Origin: Brasilonema sp. UFV-L1
GTDB lineage: Bacteria; Cyanobacteriota; Cyanobacteriia; Cyanobacteriales; Nostocaceae
Assembly (NCBI RefSeq): GCF_012912105.1
Contig: NZ_QMEA01000045.1
Coordinates: forward strand, 24,567 to 88,566
DNA: 64,000 bases
Reading direction: 5' to 3'
The translations under genes were made by a program, and so were the position numbers. Of this stretch, positions 44,752 through 54,460 are shown piece by piece. Numbering within the stretch: position 1 is the first letter of the stretch; every line of letters begins with the position of its first letter. Below the pieces are notes generated by a model that was not told the DNA's origin, ran no database searches, and worked only from the letters and a program-made list of their open reading frames with translations.

Positions 44752-46242
44752 TCAAAAAACTCCTATCTTACGCATAAATAATTGACTTTCTTGGTTTAAG
44801 CCAACAATAACCACATACTTATCTAATTTCTGATATCGTTGAATCACCTTAGCAATTGCAGTGGCAGCTGCATGATCCCACACATGAGCATGATGCAAGT
44901 CAATTACCACTTTTTTTGGGTCTTCAGCATAGTTAAATAACTCTACAAAGTTAGCGATTGAACCAAAGAAAATTTGTCCTGATATAGTATAGATTTTCTT
45001 CGAGCCGCAAGCATCAAAAGATTTGATGACTTTGATTTGTGCTGCTTTCCAAGCAAACATCAAAGTACTGAGAATAACACCGATTACAACACCTTGAGCT
45101 AAATCATGAGTCCAGAGAGTAAGAGCTACAGTTATAGGCATGATGATTGCGTCAGTTGCTGGCATTTTATGCAAGTGTTTTAAGGAGTTAAAATCAAATG
45201 TTTCAAACGCCACCATAATCATTATACCTATGAGAGTAGCCATAGGAATTTGTTTGACAATATCTTTAAAAATAAAGATGAGAATTAATAAGAAAGCACC
45301 AGAAATAAAGGTAGATAAACGTCCCTTACCACCAGAACGAATATTAATAATTGATTGTCCTACCATGCCACAACCAGCCATACCACCGAAAAACCCAGTG
45401 ATAATATTAGCAATACCTTGTCCTTTGACTTCTTGATTTTTGGAACTCTTGGTTTCGGTTAATTCATCTAGTAAATTTGCTGTGAGAAGAGATTCTAAAA
45501 GCCCAACAATCGAAAGAGTAAAAGCATACGGGAGAAGAATTAATAAAGTTTGTACAGAAAAATCAATGTGTGGCAAGTGAAAAGAAGGTAATGTGTTCGT
45601 GATATTGCCAATATCTCCTACCCGACGGATGGGAAGATTTGTTGCTATTGCCACAATTGTCATACAAACAATTGCGACTAGAGGCGACGGAATACTCTTG
45701 AGAAAACGTGGCAAAATATAGACAATAGCAAGTGAAATCGCTACCATGACGTATGCTTGCCAAGATTCCCCAAGTAGTTGGTTGATTTGAGCTAAGAAAA
45801 TTAAAATGCCTAAAGCGTTAACAAAACCCGCTACAACTGACTGAGGAATAAAAGTAAAAAATCTGCCTAACTTGCAAACTCCCATAAGAAACTGAATCAT
45901 TCCCGTTAGGATCGTGGCAGCAAACAGGTATTCTACTCCGTATTTTTCTACCAGTGATGTCATTAATAGTGACATAGAACCCGTCGCTGCCGAAATCATT
46001 GCAGGGCGTCCACCAAATAGGGAAGTGATGATTGCTATACAAAAAGATGTGTAAAGTGCTACCATTGGTTCAACTTTGGCGATCGCCGCAAAAGCCAAAG
46101 ATTCAGGAATCAGCGCTAATGCTACAGTTATCCCAGCTAAAACCTCGCTTCTAATATGAGAAACTTCTAATCTTTTCAATGATTTTAAATTCAGCTTCTG
46201 TCGTAGTTTTATATTTTTCAATCCCTGAAACTTTTTCTCCAT
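44752..46242 (-). CDS. SulP family anion transporter with STAS domain
   Basis: 496 residues. About 12-14 helices starting with EVLAGITVALALIPESLAFAAIAKVEPMVALYTSF, with GGRPAMISAATGSMSLLM, NIITGFFGGMAGCGMVGQSIINIRSGGKGRLS and the conserved ATLIGIMIMVAFETFD. A cytoplasmic STAS domain follows (about 400-496). SulP proteins carry sulfate or, in cyanobacteria, bicarbonate (BicA). Which of these applies cannot be decided by eye; it is shorter than typical BicA. No CO2-concentrating genes are adjacent. Confidence 0.9.
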   Translation of the reverse strand: MEKKFQGLKNIKLRQKLNLKSLKRLEVSHIRSEVLAGITVALALIPESLAFAAIAKVEPMVALYTSFCIAIITSLFGGRPAMISAATGSMSLLMTSLVEKYGVEYLFAATILTGMIQFLMGVCKLGRFFTFIPQSVVAGFVNALGILIFLAQINQLLGESWQAYVMVAISLAIVYILPRFLKSIPSPLVAIVCMTIVAIATNLPIRRVGDIGNITNTLPSFHLPHIDFSVQTLLILLPYAFTLSIVGLLESLLTANLLDELTETKSSKNQEVKGQGIANIITGFFGGMAGCGMVGQSIINIRSGGKGRLSTFISGAFLLILIFIFKDIVKQIPMATLIGIMIMVAFETFDFNSLKHLHKMPATDAIIMPITVALTLWTHDLAQGVVIGVILSTLMFAWKAAQIKVIKSFDACGSKKIYTISGQIFFGSIANFVELFNYAEDPKKVVIDLHHAHVWDHAAATAIAKVIQRYQKLDKYVVIVGLNQESQLFMRKIGVF

Positions 46243-46295
46243 AAAAAGTAATGATTACCTCTAGAATAATTAGAAATAGTTTACCATTTGATATA

Positions 46296-47507
46296 TCACT
46301 TCAAAATTTTTGCTAAAGTTTTTTGAATCATCAAATCTGAAAATTGAGAGCGGTCAAAGCGTTCTAGTATTAGGCAAGCAATCCAGGTTCCAACGATGAT
46401 GGTTCCAAAAAGAGAAACCCGCAAAACTTTAATTGCAATCAATGAATTGTCCAATAAAGGAATCACAATATCATCTAGCTTTTGAGTCAGAAAAACCAAG
46501 AGGTAGTGAGTCAAAAAAATGTAATAAGACCAGATACCTAACTGACTCATTTTGGAAAAAAGGGTAGGCAACTTTTTTTTAAAAAGTGAAGCAAGGTTGA
46601 CAAACCACAGAATCATACCCACAGCAATCACAAAATCAGCAAAAACCCATCCCCAGAAACCTTTATATATCAAGGCATTACCAGTCAGCCAGATGACAAA
46701 TCCTAGAACACCCATTCCAGGATTTAAGAGTACTTTATGAAAAATGGAAGAGTTTCGCACCAGACCAACGGCTGCTGTCATACCAATTGCAAACTCACCA
46801 AGCCTCGATGGAAAAAAATTAAAAGCGTATTCGTGCTGAAATCGGAAGTCGTTTGGAAGTTTATCAAGCGGTACACCCAGCACTGGAAACAGCTTGGAAT
46901 AATGGAAGTATCCAATCGGACGACCATCTAACCAGTAAAGTGCAGCAGTTCTGTAGAGAAATTCAAATATGATTGCCCCTAAAAGTGCAAACAGTAAAGC
47001 TCTCGCAGTTTTATGTTTAGCAATTAACTGATACAACCAGGGAAAAGTTAGATAAAAACTGAGAATAAAAGGAATATACCACAATGATGCATTAGGCTCA
47101 ACTTCGACGGTGGGATTCAATAAGGTCAACTCAAGGATAAGTGCATTCTTAAATAACACATCCAGAGGAGATAAAAATGTATTTAGCAGATTGCGACCTT
47201 CAAACAGATAAACACAAACTAGGGTCAGGTATCCCCAGAAACAAACCATCCAATATGGGGGCAGAACTTTTCTGAACCGCTTCAAGTACCATTTCTTCCA
47301 TGAGATGTCTGAATCTTTTTGGAGACAGGAATAAGTGAGTCCAAATCCACTCAAAATAATAAAGACATGAACTCCCTGCCAACCAAACCATTCTGGTCGC
47401 CAGTGAATAAGAACTATCCAAATAATTGCCAAACCTTTACAAAAATCTAGCAAGCCAAGAATAGGTGCTGCTTTGGAAGTATTTTGCCGCACCTTAGAAT
47501 TGACCAC
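46296..47507 (-). CDS. Acyltransferase family 3 membrane protein (OafA/YrhL type), copy 1
   Basis: 403 residues, about ten membrane helices. GLLDFCKGLAIIWIVLIHWRPEWFGWQGVHVFIILSGFGLTY holds the conserved H of the motif and the HVFIILSGF block. KKWYLKRFRKVLPPYWMVCFWG is the RxxR/PPY region. It O-acylates exported carbohydrates, typically with acetyl groups. GTG 47507 is the probable start because GGAGA lies 8 bases upstream. It is followed at 53 bases by the SulP gene and preceded by a second acyltransferase. Confidence 0.88.
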   Translation of the reverse strand: MVNSKVRQNTSKAAPILGLLDFCKGLAIIWIVLIHWRPEWFGWQGVHVFIILSGFGLTYSCLQKDSDISWKKWYLKRFRKVLPPYWMVCFWGYLTLVCVYLFEGRNLLNTFLSPLDVLFKNALILELTLLNPTVEVEPNASLWYIPFILSFYLTFPWLYQLIAKHKTARALLFALLGAIIFEFLYRTAALYWLDGRPIGYFHYSKLFPVLGVPLDKLPNDFRFQHEYAFNFFPSRLGEFAIGMTAAVGLVRNSSIFHKVLLNPGMGVLGFVIWLTGNALIYKGFWGWVFADFVIAVGMILWFVNLASLFKKKLPTLFSKMSQLGIWSYYIFLTHYLLVFLTQKLDDIVIPLLDNSLIAIKVLRVSLFGTIIVGTWIACLILERFDRSQFSDLMIQKTLAKILK

Positions 47508-47657
47508 AATACAATCTCCTAATAATATTCAGTGGCATCGTGTGTACTGACTAATGAAAGTAAATAATCTGACAGCAAAAATCAGAGCAAACTTGCAACC
47601 AATCAATTCTGAGTTTCAAAGTTTGCTTTAAAAAGTTAGTTATGCCTTGGTTTTAGA

Positions 47658-48836
47658 TCAATTCATGACTTCTTTGACTTTGTGCTTTTTTAAAGAGTTA
47701 GATAGAAATGGTCGCTCAAAAAGCAAGTAAAACGGATATGTAATGAGTAACGACATTCCCATACCGAGTAGATAAGATGCTATCAGAAACATCTCCGGAG
47801 ACATTTGCAGATGAAAGAGGAAATAACGCACCAGCACTAACACAGGTCCATGAATGAGATACAAACTGTAAGAAACTGTCGAGAGTGCGATCGCCCAAGG
47901 ATGTTGTAATATCCAGAGAATTGAAGGCAGCTTTTTGCCGTGAACCACATATTTAGTACAGTAAATAAATAGACAAGCAGCAGCAAGACCACAAAAACTC
48001 TGACCAATCCATATATGTAATCCTAGTCTTTTCCACTCAGTCACAAAAGCAATACCAGTGAATACAATTGCCAATACACCCCAAGGCAGGGAATTTCTGA
48101 TTGCTATTAACTTTGGATTTTGAGAAAAACCAATATCTGCTGCAGCCATTCCCAAAGCAAATATACCAAGAAACCAGGGACTAGCTGATTCAAATAATCC
48201 ATTCAGCAAATATATAGGTATTATGCCAATTAAAAAAGCGATGAGCACAACCGACAATAAGCCGAAACGCCGCCATATAGGTAGCAACAATAGCGCAAAC
48301 AAAAAGTATATTTGCCATTCTGTTGCTACACTCCACATAGGTGGATTAATAGTCATAGATGTATCGGCGTTAAGATTATGAATTAATAGCAGGTGAGAGA
48401 AAACATCAACAAAAGAAAAGTAAGGAGAAAATGACCCTTTGCCTACCTCTTCATTCCATTGAAAACTGGTGAATTTATTTAGTAACAATATTGCTGCAGC
48501 TAGTAGTAGACATATACACAAAGCAGCATAGTAAGGTGGTAAAATTCGACGCGATCGCCTCTTAATATAATCAATCAAACTTCCTGATAAATGACCACTT
48601 TTAGAACGAGCTACTGGTAACATCAAAACGTAGCCAGAAAGAGCAATAAAAATGACAACACTAAATGCTCCATATCTTAGGAATGTTTCTAAAAACAGCC
48701 ACGATTTAGGTAATTGCTCTCCCATTTTTGGCTCAACATGAACAAGTACAACATACAAAGCTGCAAGTCCACGTAAGCCATCTAAGTAATTAAGATGTAG
48801 TCTTTTGTCAGGAGATTTCTCTTGCAGTTGAGTCAT
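47658..48836 (-). CDS. Acyltransferase family 3 membrane protein (OafA/YrhL type), copy 2
   Basis: 392 residues. LNYLDGLRGLAALYVVLVHVEPK, FSVVIFIALSGYVLMLPVARS, IKRRSRRILPPYYAAL, MTINPPMWSVATEWQIYFLFALLL and a C-terminal run of helices are complete family signatures. It probably acetylates or acylates a cell-surface polysaccharide. Only weakly similar to copy 1 and separated by 150 bases, so they are likely distinct enzymes modifying different positions or substrates. Confidence 0.9.
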   Translation of the reverse strand: MTQLQEKSPDKRLHLNYLDGLRGLAALYVVLVHVEPKMGEQLPKSWLFLETFLRYGAFSVVIFIALSGYVLMLPVARSKSGHLSGSLIDYIKRRSRRILPPYYAALCICLLLAAAILLLNKFTSFQWNEEVGKGSFSPYFSFVDVFSHLLLIHNLNADTSMTINPPMWSVATEWQIYFLFALLLLPIWRRFGLLSVVLIAFLIGIIPIYLLNGLFESASPWFLGIFALGMAAADIGFSQNPKLIAIRNSLPWGVLAIVFTGIAFVTEWKRLGLHIWIGQSFCGLAAACLFIYCTKYVVHGKKLPSILWILQHPWAIALSTVSYSLYLIHGPVLVLVRYFLFHLQMSPEMFLIASYLLGMGMSLLITYPFYLLFERPFLSNSLKKHKVKEVMN

Positions 48837-49589
48837 TTACTTAGTCTCCTACTATGTTTAAATTTGCTAAAAAAGAGCCTGTATCATCACGCTTTTTGAT
48901 GACTCGTGCAAGCACACCTACAGCAATTGAGAATGAGGGAATATCTTGAGTGACTACAGCTACAGCATCAATGACACTAGCTTTGAATTTTCAGATGATA
49001 AACTCAGGCATTATGCAAAAATAAGTCATACAAATTTAAGATGAAATAGACTGTGAGCCTCACTTCACTATCATCAAAAGTATTCAAGTTATTTTTGCGA
49101 AACTCCTAATCAAAAGTTTCAGATAGTTACCACATGCTTTTTCAGATTTTTGAAAAACCAGAGAATAGCTCTAAAACACGAACATGAGGAGCTATCAAAT
49201 GCAGGTGTGATTAAATTGCTGTAGTTGTGTTTATTCGCAACACCATGCTATTTACTGACAACCAACTTTTCAGTTTGGTCAGTTTAGTATTCACATTTGT
49301 TAAAAATCTATCGGAAATTAGAGAAACAGCTTTTTTTCGGAACTCATTAACAACCGAGATCACTACATCACCACATCCAAGAACGAACAATCAAACTATC
49401 AGTATGTATAAGTGAATAGTTTGAAATGCTATTTTCTTCGGTTATTAAGTTACAAAATACAAAAGCAGTTACTTCAACAAAGTTACATCTGTTCTAGTTA
49501 TACCAACGAAGATTGAGATATTCCCACTTCAATCTAGATGTCATTGTTGAGTTTCTCACAGAATTTCCAAGAAATACAAGCACATCAGG

Positions 49590-49718
49590 TCAGGGTGGAG
49601 TGTCACCGACTTCAGACATCACATTGAAGTCAACCATCGGAGCAAACAAGTAAACACTTCCCCGACTACTATAACGGCTTTCTTCTCGCCAGTTTTTAGA
49701 GTCTACTGCTGTAATCAT
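49590..49718 (-). CDS. Possible 42-residue protein or gene fragment
   Basis: Reads MITAVDSKNWREESRYSSRG, then SVYLFAPMVDFNVMSEVGDT and PP before a TGA stop. The composition is protein-like and the frame stays open upstream for about ten codons (KLPWHI), but there is no ribosome-binding site and no earlier start. It may be the 3' remnant of a larger gene or a conserved small protein; I recognise no family. Confidence 0.3.
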   Translation of the reverse strand: MITAVDSKNWREESRYSSRGSVYLFAPMVDFNVMSEVGDTPP

Positions 49719-49931
49719 GATGTGCCAAGGTAATTTACATATAAGCTAGAAAGCCTTTGTTTTGAAATTTCTAAATTTACCAATCTCATACTAATAATTA
49801 AATAGTCAGGATTTTTTAAGAAAGCGTAAATTATTTAGCCAAAGTATGAAGTTTAAATGAAAATATATTTTTCAATAAAAAACTCAGCGCTACGCTGTCA
49901 CACTTTTTACCAAAAAAACTAAATAACAACT

Positions 49932-50026
49932 CAATACGGTTCGGTTAACGTAATTGTTGCTCAGATAAACCCGGTTTGTTCAAAAAACCACGTTTCTGTC
50001 AAGCGTGCTGTTCACCAAACGTATTG
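49932..50026. mobile_element. MITE-like element with CAATACG ends
   Basis: Imperfect arms CAATACGGTTCGG (49932-49944) and CCAAACGTATTG (50015-50026). The interior contains AAACCCGGTTTG and AAAACCACGTTT blocks related to repeats elsewhere in the window. Non-coding, 95 bp. Confidence 0.6.
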
Positions 50027-50076
50027 GGATACTTTCCTCTAAAATTCAACTTGCATCAAAAAAATCTTTTTGCGCT

Positions 50077-50100
50077 ATTATGATAACGATTATTATTACA
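50077..50100 (+). promoter_or_regulatory. Zur-box-like sequence upstream of the COG0523 gene
   Basis: TGATAACGATTATTATTA (50081-50098), an AT-rich imperfect palindrome ending about 12 bases before the start codon. It shares ATAACGATTAT(T/C)ATTA with the site at 52736-52754. The pattern fits the cyanobacterial zinc repressor Zur (FurB) box. Confidence 0.65.
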
Positions 50101-50110
50101 ATCAGATACC

Positions 50111-51202
50111 ATGACTAATACCGCTGCACCAACTTCAGACATAATTCTTGATATTGATATCCCTAAGCGGGGAATTCCTGTTACTATCATTACAGGATTT
50201 CTGGGTAGTGGAAAAACCACGCTACTCAATCAAATTCTCAAGAACAAACAAGACTTAAAAGTCGCAGTTTTTGTGAATGAATTTGGTGATATAAATATTG
50301 ACAGCCAATTGCTAGTTTCTATGGATGAAGACATGGTAGAACTGAGCAATGGCTGTATCTGCTGTACTATCAATGATGGATTAGTTGATGCAGTTTACCG
50401 AGTATTAGAAAGGGAAGAGCCCATCGATTACATGGTGATTGAAACCACCGGTGTTGCTGACCCATTACCGATTGTTTTAACATTTTTGGGAACAGAACTG
50501 AGGGATTTAACAAACCTCGATTCTATTTTGACTGTTGTTGATGCAGAAACATTTAATCGAGAGCATTTCCAAAGTGAAGCAGCGTTAAAACAAATCACTT
50601 ATGGAGATATTATTCTCCTGAATAAAACTGACCTCGTAACCTCAAAAAAACTTGAAGAACTAGAAAGTTATATCCATGAAGTTAAAGCATGTGCCAAAAT
50701 TTTGCACACCACATACGGACAGGTGGCTTTACCATTAATTTTAGATGTGAAATTAACTCCCAAAGAGTTATATTTTTCCGAGCATGAAGAGCACGAACGA
50801 GAAGAACATCACCATCATCATGAGCATAACCACGAGCATCATGAACATCATCACCATCATCATGAGCATGACCACGAGCATCACCATCATCATCACGGAC
50901 ACCATTCTCATCACTTAGAAAATGATGGATTTATGTCGATTTCTTTCCAAAGCGATCGACCTTTTGATGTTCATAAGTTTGAGAGTTTTCTCACTGAAAA
51001 AATGCCAGAAAATGTTTTTCGTGCTAAAGGTATTCTTTGGTTTAGTGATAGCGAGTTGCGGCATATTTTTCAACTGAGTGGTCCGCGTTATCAATTAGAT
51101 GCAGATACATGGAAAACTTCGCCTCGAAATCAAGTCGTTTTCATTGGAAGACATTTAGAAAAAAATACGATTTGTACCCTACTTTCTGAATGTTTGGTAT
51201 AG
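50111..51202 (+). CDS. COG0523 / CobW-type GTPase, putative zinc metallochaperone
   Basis: 363 residues. G3E GTPase with Walker A GFLGSGKTTLLN (29-40), the metal motif GCICC (81-85; C82, C84, C85), ETTGVADP, LNKTDLV and a CobW C-terminal domain (about 275-363). A loop of roughly 40 residues (about 227-268) is mostly His and Glu and should bind zinc. Zur-regulated COG0523 proteins deliver or ration zinc when it is scarce. A Zur-box-like site lies just upstream, and the following genes fit a zinc-limitation response. Confidence 0.92.
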   Translation: MTNTAAPTSDIILDIDIPKRGIPVTIITGFLGSGKTTLLNQILKNKQDLKVAVFVNEFGDINIDSQLLVSMDEDMVELSNGCICCTINDGLVDAVYRVLEREEPIDYMVIETTGVADPLPIVLTFLGTELRDLTNLDSILTVVDAETFNREHFQSEAALKQITYGDIILLNKTDLVTSKKLEELESYIHEVKACAKILHTTYGQVALPLILDVKLTPKELYFSEHEEHEREEHHHHHEHNHEHHEHHHHHHEHDHEHHHHHHGHHSHHLENDGFMSISFQSDRPFDVHKFESFLTEKMPENVFRAKGILWFSDSELRHIFQLSGPRYQLDADTWKTSPRNQVVFIGRHLEKNTICTLLSECLV

Positions 51203-51481
51203 CTAAATACACACAGAGTCAAGAACACATTGCCTCTTAAATCAGCAATCAGTGATTCAGTTATCAGTCCTGACGGCGTATGGTGGGGGACTCCAACCCA
51301 AGGATAAATACATCACTGTTCACCCTCCACGCCCACGCGGGTCACCTGGGCGTGGGAGACCCGCCGAATGCGCGCCCTTACTCACTGATAACTGTTCACT
51401 GATAACTGTTGAAAGTAGCAATGAGAATTTTACGCTTGTAGCGGTGGCTTCCACTCATCATGAATAACTCAATATAAACAG
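51203..51481. repeat. Intergenic repeat inside the zinc cluster
   Basis: Heptamer-like GTGATTCAGTTATCAGTC and ACTGATAACTGTT words flank a palindrome CACGCCCACGCGGGTCACCT...GGGCGTGG (about 51329-51360). No gene or clear promoter is seen; the following gene could be read through or have its own start. Confidence 0.5.
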
Positions 51482-52723
51482 ATGCTTCCCACTCAACCAT
51501 CCTTACCTACTAAAATTGACCTAGCAATTATTGGTGCTGGTCCTCATGCCTTAACATTAGTCACTCACTTGTTGCAGAAACGGCAAACAATGCTGGGTAA
51601 AATTCTGGTATTTGACAAAAATGCCAAGTGGATAAGTCGCTGGCAGAACCAATTTGCCGCTTTAGAAATTCCCCACTTACGTTCACCTGCTGTTCATCAT
51701 CCCGATCCCAATCCTTTTGCATTGCGGAAATTTGCTGAATCTCGTTCTAGTGAGTTATTTTCTCCTTATGACTTGCCGGGAACTCGGCTATTTGAAGATT
51801 TTTGTCAGGATATAATTCGCCGCTTTCAAGTGCAACAGCAAGTCATTCCCCTTGATGTGACACGTATCGAACCGTTAGCTTATCCTATTCGTCCTCGCCT
51901 GCGCTTATGGTTGCAAGATGGACAATCAATAATTGCGCGGCGGGTTGTACTAGCAACAGGTAGCGCTAAGCTGCAAATACCTGACTGGGTAAACCAGATA
52001 GAGTCAGGATATCTTCAGGATAGGCTTTGTCATTCACAATCTGTGGATTTACGGAAGTTGCACTTAATGGGTGAAAGGATATTAATTGTAGGCGGCGGAT
52101 TGACAAATGGACATTTAGCAGTAGGTGCTATTTCTCGTGGTGCAAAAGTTCACTTGATGTTACGCAGACAATTGCAAGAAAAATTATTTGACGCCGAACC
52201 AGGTTGGTTAGGACCAAAGTATCTCAAGGAATTTTTTGCAGAACAAGATTACCAAAAGCGCTTTGATATGATTGTGCAAGCGCGTAACGGCGGTTCCATG
52301 ACACCAGCAATGGGAATGCAACTACGACGAGAAGTGCGTAATGGTCATCTCAAGATTGATGAAAACTGTCAAGTGTTGAAAGCTGAGTGGTTGGGTAAGA
52401 GTTGGCGAGTGAAATCTAGTGATGGTAGTCAGCATGAGTACAGTAGGATTTGGCTTTCCACTGGCACTAAATTTGATGTGACATCCCAGGCGTTATTACA
52501 AGAAGTTTTGGAAGCTTACCCAATCAACATCGTTAATGCTTTGCCAGTTTTGGATGAATATTTGCGCGTTCCAGGTTGTGAATTATTCCTGATGGGTGGG
52601 TTAGCAGCTTTACAAGTAGGACCAACGGCGCGAAATCTGTCTGGGGCGAGAATGGCGAGTGAGAAGATTGTCCCAGCAATTGTTAAGCCGAGTATTACAC
52701 TTTCACACCTCAGAAGTGCTTGA
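51482..52723 (+). CDS. FAD/NAD(P)-binding protein of the zinc cluster
   Basis: 413 residues. The N-terminal FAD loop is DLAIIGAGPHALTLVTHLL (about 13-31), followed by an aromatic-rich substrate region (HLRSPAVHHPDPNPFAL), VVLATGS, a second dinucleotide loop ILIVGGGLTNGHLAVGAI (about 195-212) and WLSTGTKFD. The layout is that of flavin monooxygenase or lysine/ornithine N-hydroxylase-like proteins. The substrate is unknown. The position between two zinc-type genes suggests a role under zinc limitation, for example in making a metal ligand, but that is inference. Confidence 0.8.
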   Translation: MLPTQPSLPTKIDLAIIGAGPHALTLVTHLLQKRQTMLGKILVFDKNAKWISRWQNQFAALEIPHLRSPAVHHPDPNPFALRKFAESRSSELFSPYDLPGTRLFEDFCQDIIRRFQVQQQVIPLDVTRIEPLAYPIRPRLRLWLQDGQSIIARRVVLATGSAKLQIPDWVNQIESGYLQDRLCHSQSVDLRKLHLMGERILIVGGGLTNGHLAVGAISRGAKVHLMLRRQLQEKLFDAEPGWLGPKYLKEFFAEQDYQKRFDMIVQARNGGSMTPAMGMQLRREVRNGHLKIDENCQVLKAEWLGKSWRVKSSDGSQHEYSRIWLSTGTKFDVTSQALLQEVLEAYPINIVNALPVLDEYLRVPGCELFLMGGLAALQVGPTARNLSGARMASEKIVPAIVKPSITLSHLRSA

Positions 52724-52735
52724 GATGATCTGCTT

Positions 52736-52754
52736 AATAACGATTATCATTATT
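52736..52754 (+). promoter_or_regulatory. Second Zur-box-like sequence
   Basis: AATAACGATTATCATTATT directly before ATG 52757, overlapping where the ribosome-binding site would be. The same core occurs upstream of the COG0523 gene. It suggests a second Zur-controlled start for the downstream four genes. Confidence 0.65.
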
Positions 52755-52756
52755 TT

Positions 52757-53548
52757 ATGACGAAACCCAAAATTACCGTTGTCGCAGGTTCAGCAGGCGC
52801 TGGAAAAACCACTTGGATGACTCAACAAATAGCTTGTAGTGCTGCTACTGGCGGTGTCACTACGAGTCATGTCGTGTATTTCAGTCCTGGGACTGGAAAT
52901 GTTCCCATTGACCAAACTCGCCTAGCTACAGAATTTCCTGCAATTATTGTCTTTCGTGACGGACAAGAAGTTGAGTTCCTCAGACAAATAGAATCAGCAG
53001 ATGCTGTTTATATTGAACTGGGATTTTATTTAGAACTGAATGCCATCACGCAAATATTGGACAATCTATCATACCGTGCAGTTGCCATCCTACCACCCCA
53101 TCTCCAAGACTCTGAGTATCATGCTTGGGCAGAAGAGATTGTAACAGGCGCAGCTATTGATATTAGTATTAATACTACCCAACTATGGCGTGTTCCAACG
53201 ACAAGTCAAGTGATTGACGAAGATAGTTTGCACGAGTTTTGGTATGAAATCACTCACGGCGCTTACGGTCAAATCACTCGTGCTAAGGGGATTTTTGATG
53301 TTGCAGATGGGCGATCGCTTTACGCTGATTTCGCTGCAGGTGTTCCATCAACCGATTTTTTAGAATTAGATCTACCCCGTCATCTCGAAGGTAGACCCCA
53401 ACACTTTAGTGGGATAGAAGTGTGCGGACAAAACTTGGACGAAGCAGCAATGCAGCAAACCTTAGAAGATTGTTGTTTGTCAGACGCTGCAATTTGGCAA
53501 TACCAACAACAAGTCAAACAAATCCTACTTGAGGAGATACAAGCGTGA
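52757..53548 (+). CDS. P-loop CobW-like protein without the CxCC motif
   Basis: 263 residues. Walker A VVAGSAGAGKTTWM (9-22) lies in the N-terminal domain, with a likely Walker B-like AVYIELGFYLELNA (about 84-97). The C-terminal half, EITHGAYGQITRAKGIFDVADGRSLYADFAAGVP, resembles the CobW C-terminal domain. The GCxCC metal motif of COG0523 is absent. It could be a nucleotide-dependent partner of the COG0523 protein. Its stop overlaps the GTG start of the next gene (GTGA), so translation is coupled. Confidence 0.8.
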   Translation: MTKPKITVVAGSAGAGKTTWMTQQIACSAATGGVTTSHVVYFSPGTGNVPIDQTRLATEFPAIIVFRDGQEVEFLRQIESADAVYIELGFYLELNAITQILDNLSYRAVAILPPHLQDSEYHAWAEEIVTGAAIDISINTTQLWRVPTTSQVIDEDSLHEFWYEITHGAYGQITRAKGIFDVADGRSLYADFAAGVPSTDFLELDLPRHLEGRPQHFSGIEVCGQNLDEAAMQQTLEDCCLSDAAIWQYQQQVKQILLEEIQA

Positions 53549-54357
53549 AAATAGCAGTCATCTCATGTATTCATAGCAACTACGAAGCCTTGAATGCTGT
53601 CTTGCTGGATATCGACAAGCACTCATGCGAAAAAATCTATTGTCTCGGTGATTTGGTAGGATATGGTCCTTATCCCAATGAGGTAGTGGCGCAAATTCGT
53701 TCTTTAAATATTATTACCGTCGCTGGTTGTTGGGATGAAGATATTGTCGAGGGATTGAATTCTTGCGAGTGTAGTTTTCCTTCCCTTTTAGCCGAGAAAC
53801 GGGGAAAATTAGCTCACGACTGGACAAACAAGGAAATACATCCAGAAAATCGCGAATTTCTCGCCCAATTACCCCATACTTTCCGTGAAGGAAACATGAC
53901 TTTTGTTCACGGTAGTCCCCACAGCAACCACGAGTATTTATTACCAGAACTCGACGCCTTTGTCGCACTAGAACGCGTACTTTCCACAGAAAGCGATGTA
54001 TTATTTTGCGGTCATACTCATGTGCCTTATGTTCGTACCTTAGATGCAGGTCATTTACAAGTGCGTATCAAAGGTGAGAACGGGAAAGAACAGGAAAGGT
54101 CTTTTACAGCACCCCTAAAAAAGATTGTCAATGTTGGTTCGGTTGGAGAACCTCGACATGGGCGACCTAATGCAACTTATGTAATTTACGACACTAACAC
54201 CCAAGAAGTCACGCTACGGGAAGTACCTTACGATTATCACAAAACCGTAAAAGCGATTATCGAAAAGGGTTTACCTGCTATTTTTGCTTGGCGTTTAGCA
54301 CAGGGAATCGAGTTTGCAGAACGTGCAGATGACCCGACTCATGTGTGTACGAGGTGA
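53545..54357 (+). CDS. Metallophosphatase-like protein with altered metal ligands
   Basis: 270 residues in the calcineurin-like phosphoesterase fold. The usual first motif D-x-H is C8-x-H10 (AVISCIHSN), GD36 is kept (YCLGDLVGYGP), the GNHD block is GCWDED (61-66), and H122 (FVHGSPHS), H157 and H159 (CGHTHV) are kept. The first Asp, a metal ligand, is therefore a cysteine. The enzyme may use a different metal or be regulated by it. It starts at GTG overlapping the P-loop gene. No substrate can be assigned. Confidence 0.82.
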   Translation: MKIAVISCIHSNYEALNAVLLDIDKHSCEKIYCLGDLVGYGPYPNEVVAQIRSLNIITVAGCWDEDIVEGLNSCECSFPSLLAEKRGKLAHDWTNKEIHPENREFLAQLPHTFREGNMTFVHGSPHSNHEYLLPELDAFVALERVLSTESDVLFCGHTHVPYVRTLDAGHLQVRIKGENGKEQERSFTAPLKKIVNVGSVGEPRHGRPNATYVIYDTNTQEVTLREVPYDYHKTVKAIIEKGLPAIFAWRLAQGIEFAERADDPTHVCTR

Positions 54358-54408
54358 TGGGGAGATGGGGAGGATGAAAATTTTGAATTTTGAATTTTGA
54401 ATTCTAAC

Positions 54409-54460
54409 CACTAACTAACAAGCAACAACTAACAACTCATAACTAATGACCAATGACTAA
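54409..54460. repeat. Heptamer array before the second metallophosphatase-like gene
   Basis: CACTAAC/AACTAAT/GACCAAT/GACTAAA-type 7-mers. The ATG at 54453 (CCAATGACTAAATGG) lies inside the array. Upstream at 54377-54403 there is a short ATTTTGAA tandem run. Confidence 0.65.

Larger units (their letters stand above)
48837..50076. other. 1.2-kb region with little coding content
   Basis: AT-rich, probably with the acyltransferase promoter at its left end. It contains one possible 42-residue gene (49590-49718), an inverted-repeat element (49932-50026) and the leader of the COG0523 gene. An open stretch at 49227-49415 has no protein-like pattern. Confidence 0.4.

Noticed and set aside
44752..46242. 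Firm assignment of the SulP protein as the bicarbonate transporter BicA
   Set aside because: Length and the lack of carbon-concentrating neighbours do not allow it; sulfate or another anion is equally possible.
49227..49415. 62-residue open frame upstream of the zinc cluster
   Set aside because: AT-rich, no ribosome-binding site and no family resemblance; not reported as a gene.
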